64,000 nucleotides of DNA from Bradyrhizobium sp. ORS 285 (GCF_900176205.1 NZ_LT859959.1:2170001-2234000), one strand, 5' to 3'. Counted from the first letter of the stretch, positions 7,544-19,389 are shown. Made by a program: numbers and translations. Notes: a model not told the origin generated them from the letters alone.

Positions 7544-8300
7544 CTTTCGGCGCGGATGGTTTCAGGGCCGTGCGCCTAGGGTGACGGAGCCTGCAGACAT
7601 TGTCTCGAGCCATTGTCTCGGCAACTCTCTGCAGATGGCATGTCACATGGCAGCACATCGCTCGCCAAAATGAGCCGGTTGATATGCGCCATCATCATCG
7701 GAAACGAACAAACAAATTTGGGGCTGAAAAATCCGTTGTCACGCTCCAAGACCCGATTTTCGTACCACAACCAAAAGTTTATGACAATGGCCGTGGTTCG
7801 CCGGGGTATTCAGCGTGGGATTGCGTGAGGCGCATCACGAAGCGGCTGGGTTGAACATTCGGCAGACGAGGATGCGTTCATCTTGCGGTTGTGCACGGGC
7901 AAGATCGTGGACTTCGGATGGATCGTGGTTGGGGCTGCGCGTGCGGCCGGCTTCACCTGCCGATCATCATGTTATGAGCATCGAGCACCAGCCGTCATTC
8001 CGATTGCGCCTGAGTGGAACCGGCTGCGAAGTGTCGCACCTCCTGCACCGGGACATAGCCGCGATCTCTGGAAAAATTTCGCCGCGCTGTTAGCTGCCTT
8101 GCGGAGACGTTGGTGTGTGGAACTCGCAGCGGCTCGACGCGCATGTCGTACAACCATTTCATCTTCCCTTCGGATGCACGAAAACCGAGCGGCTGCTCAG
8201 AGGATGAGCCGAACAAAAGCAGAAGAGACGTGGGAACTTCGTTCTTCTCAGGAGAACCACGGACGTGCGGTGTTCGCACGCTAGCGGAAGTCCGGTTGTT
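7544..8300. other. Stretch without a recognisable gene
   Basis: Several overlapping short open frames exist on both strands, but none has family resemblance, a good ribosome-binding site or consistent codon use. Base composition is slightly lower in GC than the neighbours around 7700-7800. It may be decayed DNA. Confidence 0.5.
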
Positions 8301-8654
8301 TCAAGGAAAACTTTTGACGAGCACGATAGGCCCGACGATGGCGGCATTGAACTCAACGAGATGATCGCTCGGGATCCAGTATTCGAGATGGTCCCGTCCG
8401 CCGGCCTCTTGCACTTGGTAGCAATCGATGAATTCGCGCAACACCTCGAACCGCAGCACATGGCCGCTGCCGCTCGCCGGCACGTTCCAGTCGCGCGCGA
8501 TTTTCACCGCGTAGTCCTCGCTCAGCACGGGATAGAAGATCGGCTGCTCGGGAAGGCGCGGTGGAAATGCCCGCATGCCCGACGCTTCTATCAAGGCGAG
8601 CTCCTTCGGGCCGACGGGACGCCACAGCGTGACGGTGTTGCTTGGGGTGGTCAT
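8301..8654 (-). CDS. Small protein of the group often labelled 'ADP-ribosylation/crystallin J1'
   Basis: This 117-aa protein begins near TVTLWRPVGPKELALIEAS and contains PPRLPEQPIFYPVLSEDYAVKIARDWN and a C-terminal EFNAAIVGPIVLV. I recognise this as the short family that databases often carry under the name ADP-ribosylation/crystallin J1. That name is probably historical, and I see no ADP-ribosylglycohydrolase metal motif here. It is cytoplasmic with unknown function. ATG 8654 is chosen because upstream codons of the open frame lack family resemblance. The gene is divergent from recA, with 338 bp between starts. Confidence 0.7.
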   Translation of the reverse strand: MTTPSNTVTLWRPVGPKELALIEASGMRAFPPRLPEQPIFYPVLSEDYAVKIARDWNVPASGSGHVLRFEVLREFIDCYQVQEAGGRDHLEYWIPSDHLVEFNAAIVGPIVLVKSFP

Positions 8655-8885
8655 AGGGTTCGAACTGGCCCGAGGTCGATCGGATCTGCCCCGAGGAAGC
8701 AGAACCCAAGAGCCCGCGCAAGCGCCTCGTGCTGTATGCAATTTATAGTTGTCGAGTGGCTTGCCGCAGCCGAGGCGCGAGACATGTGGAGCTGTGCTGA
8801 GCTGCCGCAGCCTCTGGCCAATGCTCGTTGAGGCCGCCGCCTCGGCGGGTCGCCAGAATCTGTAAACGGGTGCGAATGGCTGAAA

Positions 8886-8900
8886 GAACATATTGCGAAC
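8886..8900 (+). promoter_or_regulatory. LexA-binding SOS box of recA
   Basis: GAAC-ATATTGC-GAAC matches the alphaproteobacterial SOS operator GAAC-N7-GAAC (equivalently GTTC-N7-GTTC). It sits 92 bp upstream of the recA start. A further GAAC occurs at 8904-8907 but not at the right spacing. This predicts LexA repression of recA. Confidence 0.88.
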
Positions 8901-8992
8901 AAAGAACAGATCGGGTACATTCACCTCAAGATTGCTGGCCGACCTCGTTAACCGTTTGTCCATCCCGCGAATCCCCGCCATAAGGAGCGCCA

Positions 8993-10081
<1,089 letters not shown>

Positions 10082-10100
10082 GGTCTGCTGATCAGGGATT

Positions 10101-10149
10101 AGAACGAAGCGGGCGCCGGTCGATCGACCAGGCGCCCGTTCTCGTTCTG
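10101..10149 (+). terminator. Terminator of recA
   Basis: A long imperfect stem (AGAACGA..CGGGCGCC / GGCGCCCGTTCTCGTTCT) starts 20 nt after the recA stop. Its central loop carries a nested GGTCGATCGACC palindrome. Confidence 0.75.
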
Positions 10150-10201
10150 GCTCGCGTCTTTATTGTGCGTAGGCGCGATTGCTCTTGGCAGCAAAACGAA
10201 A

Positions 10202-10222
10202 GCCGGGTGTGTTGCACCCGGC
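10202..10222 (-). terminator. Terminator of gcvP
   Basis: GCCGGGTG / CACCCGGC stem with a 5-nt loop, followed on the minus strand by TTTCGTTTT. It lies 36 nt beyond the gcvP stop codon. Confidence 0.85.
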
Positions 10223-10257
10223 CTCCAATGTTCAAGCTGACCTCAGAGCTGGCGACC

Positions 10258-13131
10258 TCACTCCGCCGCCTGGGCATAGTCGCCGATCGGCGGGCAGGAG
10301 CACACCAGATTGCGGTCGCCATAGACGTTGTCGACGCGACCGACGGGGCACCAGTATTTGTCGGTGCGCGAGGTGCCCGCGGGGAAGCAGCCTTCGCTGC
10401 GCCGATAGGCGCGGGTCCAGTCGTCATCGGCGATGTCGTGCACCGTGTGCGGCGCATGGCGCAGCGGCGAGGCATCGATCTTGAACCGGCCCTGCTCGAC
10501 CTCGGCGATCTCCTTGCGGATCGCGATCATGGCGTCGCAGAAGCGATCGAGCTCGGCCTTGGACTCCGACTCGGTCGGCTCGATCATCAGGGTGCCCGCG
10601 ACCGGGAAGCTCATCGTCGGCGCATGGAAGCCGTAGTCGATCAGCCGCTTGGCGATGTCGTCGACGGTGACGCCGCTGGTCTGCTTCAGCGGTCTGGGAT
10701 CGATGATGCACTCATGCGCGACGCGGCCGCGCTCGTTGCGATAGAGCACCGGGAAATGCGCATCGAGCCGCGCCGCGACGTAGTTGGCGTTGAGGATCGC
10801 AATCTCGGTGGCGCGCGTCAGGCCGTCGCCGCCCATCAGCAGCATGTAGATGTAAGAGATGGTCAGGATCGACGCCGAACCATAGGGCGCGGCCGAGACC
10901 GGTCCGACCGGATGCGCGCTGGCGCCGTCCGTGCTGGGGTGACCCGGCAGGAACGGCGCGAGATGTGCCTTGACGCCGATCGGGCCCATGCCCGGGCCGC
11001 CGCCACCATGCGGGATGCAGAACGTCTTGTGCAGGTTGAAATGGCTGACATCGGCGCCGTAGTCGCCGGGACGGGCGAGGCCGACCTGGGCGTTGAGGTT
11101 GGCGCCATCCAGATAGACCTGGCCGCCATGCGCATGGACGATGTCGCAGATGTCGCGGATGTGCTCCTCGAACACGCCATGCGTCGAGGGATAGGTGATC
11201 ATGATCGCCGCGAGCTTTTGGCTATGCGCCTCCGCCTTGGTCTTGAGGTCGGCGAGGTCGACATTGCCGCCCGCGTCGCAGCCGACCACCACGACCTCCA
11301 TGCCGACCATGTGCGCGGAGGCCGGATTGGTGCCGTGGGCGGAGGAGGGGATCAGGCAGATCGTCCGGTGGCTGTCGCCACGCGCGGCGTGATAGCCGCG
11401 GATCGCCAAGAGGCCTGCATATTCGCCCTGGGCGCCGGAGTTCGGCTGCAGCGACACGGCGTCATAGCCGGAGATACGGCACAGCCAGTCCTGGAGGTCG
11501 GCGAACATCGCGTGATAGCCGGCCGCCTGGGCGCGCGGCACGAACGGATGCAGGCTGGCGAATTCCGGCCAGGTCAGCGGGATCATCTCGGTCGTGGCGT
11601 TCAGCTTCATCGTGCAGGAGCCGAGCGGAATCATCGCGCGGTCGAGCGCGAGATCGCGGTCGGCGAGCTTGCGCAGATAGCGCAGCATCTCGGTCTCCGA
11701 GCGATGCGCGTGGAACACCGGATGGGTGAGATACGGCCGCTGCCGCTTCAACTCGGCCGGGACAGCGTCGCGCGCTTCCGCTTCGACGTCGGCATAGGAC
11801 AGCTCGCCACCAAACGCGCGCCAGACGGCTTCGACGACGTCGGCCGTCGTCGTCTCGTCGAGGGCAATGCGCAGCTTGCTGCCATCGCGGCCGAGATTGA
11901 TCCGCTCTCCTTCCGCCTGCGCGACGATCGAGGTGGCCTTGGCGCCGGCCTCGACGGTGACCGTGTCGAAGAAGGCGTCATTTGCCGGCGCAAAGCCGAG
12001 CTTGCGCAGGCCGGCCGCGAGCACCGTCGTCCGGCGATGCACCGTGCGCGCAATCGCCTTCAACCCTTCGGGGCCGTGATAGACCGCATACATCGCGGCG
12101 ATGACGGCCAGCAGCACCTGCGCGGTGCAGATGTTCGAGGTCGCTTTCTCGCGGCGGATATGCTGCTCGCGGGTCTGCAGCGCCAGGCGATAGGCGGGGG
12201 CGCCGCGCGAGTCGACGGAGAGGCCGACGATGCGGCCGGGCAGCGAGCGCTTCAGCGCATCGCGCACCGCCATGTAGGCAGCGTGCGGACCGCCATAGCC
12301 CATCGGCACACCAAAACGCTGCGCCGAGCCGATCGCAATGTCGGCGCCGAGCTCGCCGGGCGAGGCGATCACGGTCAGCGCCAGCAGGTCGGCGGCAAGG
12401 ATCGCCAGCGCACCCTTGTCGTGCAGCTTGGCGATCGCAGCGCGCGGATCGCGCAAGGCGCCGGTCGTGTCGGGATATTGCAGCAGCCCGCCGAACACCT
12501 CGGCGCCCTCGAGGTCCTTCGCCGGATCCCCAACAATCAGCCGCCACCCCAGCGGCTCGGCGCGGGTGCGCAGCACCGCCAAGGTCTGCGGGTGAACGTT
12601 GTGATCGACGAAGAACGCCTTGGTCTTCGCACGCGACGAACGTTCGGCCAGCGCCATGGCTTCCGCCGCCGCGGTGCCCTCGTCGAGCAGCGAGGCGTTG
12701 GCGACGTCGAGCCCGGTGAGGTCGCAGATCATGGTCTGGAAGTTGAACAGCGCCTCCAGCCGGCCCTGGCTGATCTCGGGCTGATACGGCGTGTAGGCCG
12801 TGTACCAGGCCGGGTTCTCCAGGATGTTGCGCTGGATCACCGCCGGCATGACCGTGCCGGAATAGCCCTGGCCGATCAGCGAGGTGAACACTTGGTTCTG
12901 CGCCGCCAGCGCGCGCATGTGGCCGATCGCCTCAACCTCGCGCATGGCGGGCTCCAGCGTGAGCGGCGCCGCCTGCCGTATGGTGCCGGGCAGGGTCTGC
13001 GCCATCAGCTCCGCCACGCTCTTGGCGTTCACGGTCTCCAGCATCGCCGCGACGTCACGGGGAGACGGGCCGATATGGCGGCGGGCGAAATCGGTGGCGG
13101 CATCATCGAGCGGCTTGAGCGGCGTGGTCAT
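10258..13131 (-). CDS. gcvP: Glycine dehydrogenase (decarboxylating), P-protein
   Basis: This 957-aa protein is a full-length single-chain P-protein, with fused alpha and beta halves. It decarboxylates glycine with pyridoxal phosphate and passes the aminomethyl group to lipoyl-GcvH. The PLP lysine is Lys702 in [28 protein letters not shown] and [11 protein letters not shown] are typical of the second half. It is the last gene of the riboswitch-led order gcvT-gcvH-gcvP on the minus strand. A 148-bp gap holding a repeat pair separates it from gcvH. A terminator follows. Confidence 0.98.
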   Translation of the reverse strand: MTTPLKPLDDAATDFARRHIGPSPRDVAAMLETVNAKSVAELMAQTLPGTIRQAAPLTLEPAMREVEAIGHMRALAAQNQVFTSLIGQGYSGTVMPAVIQRNILENPAWYTAYTPYQPEISQGRLEALFNFQTMICDLTGLDVANASLLDEGTAAAEAMALAERSSRAKTKAFFVDHNVHPQTLAVLRTRAEPLGWRLIVGDPAKDLEGAEVFGGLLQYPDTTGALRDPRAAIAKLHDKGALAILAADLLALTVIASPGELGADIAIGSAQRFGVPMGYGGPHAAYMAVRDALKRSLPGRIVGLSVDSRGAPAYRLALQTREQHIRREKATSNICTAQVLLAVIAAMYAVYHGPEGLKAIARTVHRRTTVLAAGLRKLGFAPANDAFFDTVTVEAGAKATSIVAQAEGERINLGRDGSKLRIALDETTTADVVEAVWRAFGGELSYADVEAEARDAVPAELKRQRPYLTHPVFHAHRSETEMLRYLRKLADRDLALDRAMIPLGSCTMKLNATTEMIPLTWPEFASLHPFVPRAQAAGYHAMFADLQDWLCRISGYDAVSLQPNSGAQGEYAGLLAIRGYHAARGDSHRTICLIPSSAHGTNPASAHMVGMEVVVVGCDAGGNVDLADLKTKAEAHSQKLAAIMITYPSTHGVFEEHIRDICDIVHAHGGQVYLDGANLNAQVGLARPGDYGADVSHFNLHKTFCIPHGGGGPGMGPIGVKAHLAPFLPGHPSTDGASAHPVGPVSAAPYGSASILTISYIYMLLMGGDGLTRATEIAILNANYVAARLDAHFPVLYRNERGRVAHECIIDPRPLKQTSGVTVDDIAKRLIDYGFHAPTMSFPVAGTLMIEPTESESKAELDRFCDAMIAIRKEIAEVEQGRFKIDASPLRHAPHTVHDIADDDWTRAYRRSEGCFPAGTSRTDKYWCPVGRVDNVYGDRNLVCSCPPIGDYAQAAE

Positions 13132-13151
13132 GAGTAAATCCTCTATGCCTC

Positions 13152-13256
13152 GTCATGCCCCGCGAAGGCGGGGCATCCAGTAAACGTTGCTGTCGAGATC
13201 AGGCGGAGGGGGCGCGGCGTACTGGATCGCCCGGTCGAGCCGGGCGATGACAGTGG
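13152..13256. repeat. Paired palindromic (REP/BIME-like) element between gcvH and gcvP
   Basis: Two hairpins face each other: ATGCCCCGC..GCGGGGCAT ending in CCAGTA (13152-13181) and TACTGGATCGCCCGG..CCGGGCGAT (13219-13250). The outer CCAGTA/TACTGG ends are complementary. This is the form of dispersed chromosomal repeats in Bradyrhizobium. It may partly stabilise or attenuate the gcv mRNA. Confidence 0.65.
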
Positions 13257-13279
13257 GAAGTGTCGCCGCATTGCGCGTC

Positions 13280-13645
13280 TCACGCCGTGTGCGCCTTGTA
13301 GGCGGCCTCATCCATCAGGCCGCCGAGCTCGGCCTTGTCGGCGATCTTGAGCTTGAAGAACCAGGCCTTGCCGTCGGCATCGGTGTTCACCAGCGCCGGC
13401 TCGTCGACGATGGCCTGGTTGACCTCGACCACCTCGCCGGTGATCGGCGCGTAGACGTCCGAGGCGGCCTTGACCGATTCGACCACGGCGGCGGCCTCGG
13501 TCTTCTTCAGCGCGCGGCCGACCTGCGGCAGCTCGACGAACACGACGTCGCCGAGCTGCGCCTGCGCGTAGTCGGTGATGCCGATGGTGGCGACATCGCC
13601 GTCGATGCTGAGCCATTCATGGTCGGAGGTGTAGAGCGTGGTCAT
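13280..13645 (-). CDS. gcvH: Glycine cleavage system H protein
   Basis: This 121-aa lipoyl-carrier protein shuttles the aminomethyl group between P-, T- and L-proteins. The lipoylated lysine is Lys59 in [14 protein letters not shown]. The [13 protein letters not shown] strand precedes it, and [10 protein letters not shown] follows, as in all H-proteins. Length is typical. It lies 24 bp downstream of gcvT and is surely co-transcribed under the glycine riboswitch. No L-protein gene is present in the window, which is normal because that subunit is shared with other complexes. Confidence 0.98.
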   Translation of the reverse strand: MTTLYTSDHEWLSIDGDVATIGITDYAQAQLGDVVFVELPQVGRALKKTEAAAVVESVKAASDVYAPITGEVVEVNQAIVDEPALVNTDADGKAWFFKLKIADKAELGGLMDEAAYKAHTA

Positions 13646-13669
13646 GGACGTCCTTCAGCGCTTGCAGGG

Positions 13670-14824
13670 TCAACGTTTGTAGGTGTTGGGGACAAAAGGC
13701 GTGGCGGCGACGCGCAGCGGCAGCCGCTGGCCGCGCACGTCGGCGAACAATTGCATATCGAGCGCGGCGAGGGCGGTCGGCACGTAGCCCATCGCGACCG
13801 GAGCGTTCAGCGTCGGCCCGAAGCCGCCCGAAGTGACCTTGCCGACCGGCTCAGACGAGTCGGCGGTCGCGAACAGCGTCGCGCCCTCGCGCACCGGAGC
13901 ACGGCCCTCGGGCCTGAGCCCCACGCGGCGGCGCGTCGCGCCTCCGTCAAACTGCGCCAGGATCTTGTCGGCGCCCGGGAAGCCACCGGCGCGGGCGCCG
14001 CCGCTGCGGCGAACCTTCTGCACCGACCATTCCAGCGCCGCCTCGACCGGCGTGGTGCCGGTGTCGATGTCGTGACCATAGAGGCAAAGCCCGGCCTCGA
14101 GCCGCAGGCTGTCGCGGGCCCCGAGCCCGATCGGCAGCACGTCCTTGTCGGACAAGAGCGCCTCGGCGAGCTGCTCGGCCTTGTCGGTCGGCACCGAGAT
14201 CTCGTAGCCATCCTCGCCGGTGTAGCCCGAGCGCGAGACGTAGCAGGCGAGCCCATCGACCATGCGCGGGCCCGAATCCATGAACCGCATGGCCTCGGCG
14301 TCTGCACAGAATTTCGCCAGCACGGACGCCGCCTTCGGCCCCTGCAGCGCCAACAGTGCCCGGTCCGCCAGCGGATGCACCTCGCAGACGTCGGACACGC
14401 CGTCGCGCAGCAGCGCGATGTCCGCCTCCTTGCAGGCGGCGTTGACGACCAGCACCAGGTGCTCGCCGAAATTCGCCACCATCAGGTCGTCGAGAATGCC
14501 GCCCTCGGCATTGGTGAACTGGGCGTAGCGCTGCCGGCCCGGGGGAATGCCGATGATGTCCTGCGGCACCAGCCGCTCCAGCGCGGCCGCAGCGTCAGCA
14601 ACGGTGCCGGATTTCGGCACCAGCGCGACCTGGCCCATGTGGGAGACGTCGAACAGGCCCGCGTGGCTGCGGGTATGGAGGTGCTCCTTGAGCACGCCGG
14701 GCGCGTATTGCACGGGCATCTCATAGCCCGCGAACGGCACCATCTTGCCGCCGAGGCTGACATGCAGCGCATACAGCGGTGTTCGTTTGAGAGAAGTGGA
14801 GGGAGTAGCAGCCGGTTCAGCCAT
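13670..14824 (-). CDS. gcvT: Aminomethyltransferase, glycine cleavage T-protein
   Basis: This 384-aa protein releases ammonia from aminomethyl-lipoyl-GcvH and forms 5,10-methylene-tetrahydrofolate. It shows the family segments FAGYEMPVQY, SHAGLFDVSHMGQV, YTGEDGYEI and the folate-site region GLGARDSLRLEAGLCLYG. The start at ATG 14824 (MAEPAATPS) lies 53 nt after the end of the glycine riboswitch. The open frame continues upstream through the riboswitch, but that part is not coding. It is the first gene of gcvT-gcvH-gcvP. Confidence 0.96.
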   Translation of the reverse strand: MAEPAATPSTSLKRTPLYALHVSLGGKMVPFAGYEMPVQYAPGVLKEHLHTRSHAGLFDVSHMGQVALVPKSGTVADAAAALERLVPQDIIGIPPGRQRYAQFTNAEGGILDDLMVANFGEHLVLVVNAACKEADIALLRDGVSDVCEVHPLADRALLALQGPKAASVLAKFCADAEAMRFMDSGPRMVDGLACYVSRSGYTGEDGYEISVPTDKAEQLAEALLSDKDVLPIGLGARDSLRLEAGLCLYGHDIDTGTTPVEAALEWSVQKVRRSGGARAGGFPGADKILAQFDGGATRRRVGLRPEGRAPVREGATLFATADSSEPVGKVTSGGFGPTLNAPVAMGYVPTALAALDMQLFADVRGQRLPLRVAATPFVPNTYKR

Positions 14825-14876
14825 CAGGGGTCCTCGCGCGGTTCCTCGGGACCAGTCCCGAAAAACGCTACCGAAG

Positions 14877-15070
14877 CCCCATCTGTCGCTGTGCCTGAGA
14901 GTATTATCCCGTCGGCGGACGCCTCCTGGGATCAGGCCCGGCCAGCGTCTCTTTCCAGATGCAGTTGAAGTCGCGAGGGTCCTTTTGCCTGAGAGTTTCC
15001 GGGGCGGTTGCTCCTTCGGCGCCGGCCCCTGAAGTTCAAGCTGAACCTCAAGAGACGGTCTCTCCCGACG
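14877..15070 (-). ncRNA. Tandem glycine riboswitch
   Basis: Reading the minus strand, two aptamers follow each other. The first spans about 15066-14978 and includes GGCGCCGAAGGAGCAAC and AACTCTCAGGCAAAAGGACC. The second spans about 14960-14877 and includes AGGCGTCCGCCGACGGG and ATACTCTCAGGCACAGCGACAG. The CTCTCAGGCA-N-GACAG style cores and the linker are diagnostic of the cooperative two-aptamer glycine riboswitch. It should turn on gcvT-gcvH-gcvP when glycine is high. The downstream leader (14825-14876) contains GGGACTGGTCCC and a T-run that may form the expression platform. Confidence 0.95.
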
Positions 15071-15258
15071 CGACTGTCGTTGAGTGGCGCGAGAAAACAC
15101 CAGCTCACCCGAGCTGTCAACGCGTCACCATGGCTTTCAACCAGCTTTAGGAGCCGTGCAGCAACCCCATGATGTTTCTGCACAGTTTCTGGACACGCGA
15201 TAGTCCCTTGTCTAAAAGCAATGCCGCCGAATTCCCGGACTTCTTCGATTGGATTGCT

Positions 15259-17940
15259 ATGAGCGGCGTCAACGAGATCAGGTCGACTTTCCTCAATTTC
15301 TTCGCTGCGAACGGCCACGAGATCGTGCCGTCCTCGCCGCTCGTGCCGCGCAACGACCCGACCTTGATGTTCACGAACGCCGGCATGGTGCAGTTCAAGA
15401 ACGTCTTCACTGGCGTCGAGAAGCGGCCCTACAACCGCGCCACAACGTCGCAGAAATGCGTGCGTGCGGGGGGCAAGCACAACGATCTCGACAATGTCGG
15501 CTACACCGCCCGGCATCACACCTTCTTCGAGATGCTCGGCAACTTCTCCTTCGGCGACTACTTCAAGGAGAACGCGATCGAGCTCGCCTGGAAGCTGGTC
15601 ACCAAGGAGTTCGGCCTCCCGAAGGACAAGCTGACCGCGACCGTCTATATCGACGACGACGAGGCGTTCGGACTCTGGAAGAAGATCGCGGGTCTCCCTG
15701 AGTCGCGCATCATCCGCATCGCCGGCTCGGACAATTTCTGGCAGATGGGCGACACCGGCCCGTGCGGCCCGTGCTCGGAGATCTTCTACGACCATGGCGA
15801 CAAGATCTGGGGCGGCCCTCCGGGCTCGCCGGAGGCGGATGGCGACCGCTTCATCGAGATCTGGAACCTCGTGTTCATGCAGTACGAGCAGCTCGAGGGC
15901 GGGGTCCGCAATCCCCTTCCGAAGCCCTCGATCGACACCGGCGCGGGCCTCGAGCGCGTCGCCGCGGTGCTGCAGGGCAAGCACGACAATTACGACATCG
16001 ACCTGTTCGTCGCGCTGATCCGGGCCATTGCCGACCTCACCAATGCCGACCCGCAGGGCCCGCAGAAGGCGAGCCTGCGCGTCATCGCCGACCACCTCCG
16101 CGCCTCGTCGTTCCTGATCTCCGACGGCGTGCTGCCGTCCAACGAAGGCCGCGGCTACGTGCTGCGCCGGATCATGCGCCGCGCGATGCGCCACGCCCAG
16201 CTGCTCGGCGCGCGCGAGCCGCTGATGCACAAGCTGGTCGGCGCGCTCACCCGCGAGATGGGCCAGGCCTATCCGGAGCTGATCCGCGCCGAGGGGCTGA
16301 TCAAGGAAACCCTGCGGCTGGAAGAGACCCGCTTCCGCAAGACGCTGGAGCGCGGCCTCGCCATCCTCGACGAGAAGTCGGCCTCGCTCTCCAAGGGCGA
16401 CATGTTCGATGGCGACGTCGCCTTCACCCTGTACGACACCTATGGCTTCCCGCTCGACCTCACCCAGGACGCGCTGAAGTCGCGCGGCATCAGCGTCGAC
16501 CAGGCCTCCTTCACCGATGCCATGGAGCGGCAGAAGGCGAAGGCGCGCGCGGCCTGGGCCGGCTCGGGTGAGGCGGCCACCGAGACCGTCTGGTTCCCGC
16601 TGCGCGAGAAGCTCGGCGCCACCGAGTTCCTCGGCTACGAGACCGAGACCGCAGAGGGCGCGGTCACCGCATTGGTCAAGGACGGCGCCGAGGTCGACAG
16701 CCTCAAGGCCGGCGAGAGCGGCGCGATCGTGTTGAACCAGACGCCGTTCTACGGCGAGTCCGGCGGCCAGGTCGGCGACACCGGCGTGCTGACCGGCGAG
16801 GGCGTCCGCGTGCGCATCACCGACACCCAGAAGAAGGCCGGCGATCTGTTCGCGCATATCGGCACCGTGGAGCAGGGCACGCTGAAGCTCGGCACCGCGC
16901 TGCAGCTCGACGTCGATCACACCAGACGCTCGGCAATCCGCGCCAACCATTCGGCGACCCACATCCTGCACGAGGCGCTGCGCCAGGTGCTCGGCGACCA
17001 CATCGCCCAGCGCGGCTCGCTGGTCTCGCCCGACCGGCTGCGCTTCGACTTCGTGCATCCCAAGCCGATCACGGCCGAGGAGCTCGCCCGCGTCGAGGAC
17101 ATCGCCAACGACGTCGTGCTGGAGAATGCCGAGGTCACGACCCGGCTGATGGGGCTCGACGATGCCCGCGAGGCCGGCGCCCGCGCGCTGTTCGGCGAGA
17201 AATATGGCGACGAGGTCCGCGTCGTCTCGATGGGCAACGCCGCGCGCGACCACGGCAATAATGCGATGGGCTGGTCGGTCGAGCTGTGCGGCGGCACGCA
17301 TGTGAAGCGCACCGGCGATATCGGCCTGATCGCGGTGACCTCAGAGAGCGCGGTGGCCTCGGGCGTCCGCCGCATCGAGGCGCTGACGGCGCGCGGCGCC
17401 CGTGCCCATGCCAATCACAATCTTTCGCTCGCCAAGGCGGCCGCGGCTGAGCTGCGCACCACCGTCGACGAGGTGCCGGCGCGCATCACCGCGCTGATGG
17501 AGGAGCGCAAGAAGCTCGAGCGCGAGCTGTCGGACGCGCGCAAGAAGCTCGCGATGGGCGGTGGCGGCCAGGAGACCGGCAACGGCGCTACTGCCGGCGT
17601 CCGCGACGTCGGCGGCGTCAAGCTGATGGCGCGCGCTGTCTCCGGCATTGAGATGAAGGATCTCAAGTCGCTCGCCGACGAGGCCAAGAAGCAGCTCGGC
17701 TCGGGCGTCGTCGCGCTGGTGGCGACTTCCGAGGACGGCAAGGCCGGCGTCGTGGTCGGCGTGACCGCCGATCTCACGGCGCGCTTCAACGCGGTCGAGC
17801 TGGTGCGCGCGGCGTCCGAGGCGCTGGGCGGCAAGGGCGGCGGTGGCCGTCCCGACATGGCCCAGGCTGGCGGCCCCGATGGAGCCAAGGCGGAGGCTGC
17901 GCTGGCCGCGATCGAGAGCGCGATCAGCAAGGCTGGCTGA
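15259..17940 (+). CDS. alaS: Alanyl-tRNA synthetase
   Basis: This 893-aa protein is full length. The aminoacylation domain opens with [28 protein letters not shown] and [13 protein letters not shown]. The editing domain has the zinc-site motif HSATH (His564 first), with CGGTHV further on, and the C-terminal oligomerisation domain ends at KAG. It charges tRNA-Ala and clears Ser/Gly mischarging. ATG 15259 (MSGVNE) is preferred to an upstream in-frame ATG at 15169. The gene is divergent from gcvT, sharing a 434-bp region that contains the riboswitch. The next gene begins 2 nt after its stop. Confidence 0.98.
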   Translation: MSGVNEIRSTFLNFFAANGHEIVPSSPLVPRNDPTLMFTNAGMVQFKNVFTGVEKRPYNRATTSQKCVRAGGKHNDLDNVGYTARHHTFFEMLGNFSFGDYFKENAIELAWKLVTKEFGLPKDKLTATVYIDDDEAFGLWKKIAGLPESRIIRIAGSDNFWQMGDTGPCGPCSEIFYDHGDKIWGGPPGSPEADGDRFIEIWNLVFMQYEQLEGGVRNPLPKPSIDTGAGLERVAAVLQGKHDNYDIDLFVALIRAIADLTNADPQGPQKASLRVIADHLRASSFLISDGVLPSNEGRGYVLRRIMRRAMRHAQLLGAREPLMHKLVGALTREMGQAYPELIRAEGLIKETLRLEETRFRKTLERGLAILDEKSASLSKGDMFDGDVAFTLYDTYGFPLDLTQDALKSRGISVDQASFTDAMERQKAKARAAWAGSGEAATETVWFPLREKLGATEFLGYETETAEGAVTALVKDGAEVDSLKAGESGAIVLNQTPFYGESGGQVGDTGVLTGEGVRVRITDTQKKAGDLFAHIGTVEQGTLKLGTALQLDVDHTRRSAIRANHSATHILHEALRQVLGDHIAQRGSLVSPDRLRFDFVHPKPITAEELARVEDIANDVVLENAEVTTRLMGLDDAREAGARALFGEKYGDEVRVVSMGNAARDHGNNAMGWSVELCGGTHVKRTGDIGLIAVTSESAVASGVRRIEALTARGARAHANHNLSLAKAAAAELRTTVDEVPARITALMEERKKLERELSDARKKLAMGGGGQETGNGATAGVRDVGGVKLMARAVSGIEMKDLKSLADEAKKQLGSGVVALVATSEDGKAGVVVGVTADLTARFNAVELVRAASEALGGKGGGGRPDMAQAGGPDGAKAEAALAAIESAISKAG

Positions 17941-17942
17941 TC

Positions 17943-19172
17943 GTGCCGCCGCTCGGGCCGGGCGAGAGCGTTCGACATCCCGACCTGCGGGACCGGCTCT
18001 ACGAGCTGCTCGAGCACGACCATCTGCCGAGCACGCACGGCTCGCGCCTGATCCAGCTGATCGTGCTGGTCATCACGCTCGACGTGCTGGCTGTGGTGCT
18101 GGCGTCAGATCCTGACATCGCGGCCAGCTTCGGCTGGCCGCTGCGGCTGATCAAGATCACCGCGCTGATCGTGTTCGCCGCCGAATATGCCGCGCGGCTC
18201 TGGAGCATCGCGGGTCATATGCCGCGGCGGCAGTCGGCGTGGCAGGACCGGGTGGCCTACGCCTTCTCCGCGCTCGGGATCATCGATCTCCTGTCCTTCG
18301 TGCCGGCCACGATTGCGCTCGTGCTCGGCGACCGCAGCCTGGAAGCGGTGTCCATCGTGCTGCCGTTCCTCAAGCTGGTGCGCTATTCGCCGGCGCTGCG
18401 CTCGCTGTTGTCAGCGGTGCAGGCCGAGCGCCGCACCCTGGTCGGCTGCCTCGTCATCCTCGCCGGCGCGGTGCTGCTGTTTGCCTCGCTGCTCTATGCC
18501 GTCGAGCGCGACGTGCAGCCCGACAAGTTCGGCACCATCCCGCATGCGATGTGGTGGGCGATCGTCACGCTCGGCACCGTCGGCTATGGCGACGTCGTGC
18601 CGGTGACGCCGCTCGGCCGCATCATCACCGTGGTCGCGATCATCTGGGGTTTTGCCATGATCGCGCTGCCGGTGGCCATTATCTCCACGGCGTTCGCCGA
18701 GGAGATCAAGCGGCGCGACTTCGTCGTCACCTGGGGCATGCTCGCCAAGGTGCCGCTGTTCTCGCATCTCAACGCCTCGGAGATCGCGGACATCATGCGG
18801 CTGTTGCGCGCGCGCACGATCGAATCCGGCGAGGTGCTGGTGCGGCGCGGCGATGCGGCGTCGTCGATGTATTTCATCACCGCCGGCGAGGTCGAGATCG
18901 AGCTGCCGACGCAATGCGTCAAGCTCGCCGACGGCACCTTCTTCGGCGAGATCGCGTTGCTCCATCGGACTAAGCGCTCCGGCACCGTGACCGCGACCCG
19001 GAAGACAAGGCTGCTGGTCTTGGACGCCCAGGACTTCCACGCACTGATAGCCCGCATGCCGGCTCTTGCCGCGCATGTCCGCACCATCGCCAAGGCTCGC
19101 ATGGCCGACTCCGGCGACCTCGCGATCGCGGAGCTCTCGCAGGCTGAGCATGAGGACGAGCCGGAAGGGTAG
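17943..19172 (+). CDS. Cyclic-nucleotide-gated potassium channel (MloK1-like)
   Basis: This 409-aa inner-membrane protein has about six transmembrane segments (roughly residues 35-235). It has a potassium selectivity filter TVGYGD at 212-217, and a cyclic-nucleotide-binding domain from about 275 to 390 with the phosphate-binding cassette FFGEIALLHRTKRSGTVTA. It resembles the rhizobial MloK1 channel gated by cAMP. The S4-like helix is not rich in charges, so gating should be ligand- rather than voltage-driven. GTG 17943 lies 2 nt after the alaS stop, which implies translational coupling with alaS. The C-terminal about 20 residues are acidic. Confidence 0.9.
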   Translation: MPPLGPGESVRHPDLRDRLYELLEHDHLPSTHGSRLIQLIVLVITLDVLAVVLASDPDIAASFGWPLRLIKITALIVFAAEYAARLWSIAGHMPRRQSAWQDRVAYAFSALGIIDLLSFVPATIALVLGDRSLEAVSIVLPFLKLVRYSPALRSLLSAVQAERRTLVGCLVILAGAVLLFASLLYAVERDVQPDKFGTIPHAMWWAIVTLGTVGYGDVVPVTPLGRIITVVAIIWGFAMIALPVAIISTAFAEEIKRRDFVVTWGMLAKVPLFSHLNASEIADIMRLLRARTIESGEVLVRRGDAASSMYFITAGEVEIELPTQCVKLADGTFFGEIALLHRTKRSGTVTATRKTRLLVLDAQDFHALIARMPALAAHVRTIAKARMADSGDLAIAELSQAEHEDEPEG

Positions 19173-19211
19173 CAGACTAATCGCATTGCCCGCGCTGATG
19201 GCGGTCACCCT

Positions 19212-19353
19212 TCACCTCTCCCCACCGGGGAGAGGTCGGCGCGCAGCGCCGGGTGAGGGGGCGCCGCTCGGGGACTCGTAGCGTGATTCACACCTGAACC
19301 CCTCACCCGGATTGCATCTCCGATGCAATCCGACCTCTCCCTTCGGGAGAGGT
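19212..19353. repeat. Inverted pair of REP-like palindromes
   Basis: CCTCTCCCCACCGGGGAGAGG with GGGTGAGGGG on the left faces CCCCTCACCC..CCTCTCCCTTCGGGAGAGG on the right. A GGATTGCAT/ATGCAATCC hairpin sits inside the right unit. The same CCTCTCC/GGGTGAGGGG sequence style recurs at 28741 and 61053. These are dispersed chromosomal repeats. Confidence 0.75.
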
Positions 19354-19389
19354 GATCATCGCTGCGGCGACAGCGCGCCGGGGCTCGCC

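Noticed and set aside
7815..8284. Possible plus-strand genes in the gap before 8301
   Set aside because: No ribosome-binding sites, overlapping frames on both strands and no family resemblance.
8904..8907. Second SOS half-site near recA
   Set aside because: The spacing to the preceding GAAC is only 3 nt, not 7, so it does not form a LexA operator.
10165..13137. 990-codon open frame antisense to gcvP
   Set aside because: High-GC codon bias leaves long open frames opposite real genes. gcvP is unmistakable, and the antisense protein is Arg/His-rich without any family pattern.
14932..17301. 789-codon open frame antisense to alaS, overlapping the riboswitch
   Set aside because: Same cause: it mirrors alaS codons and runs through the structured riboswitch RNA.
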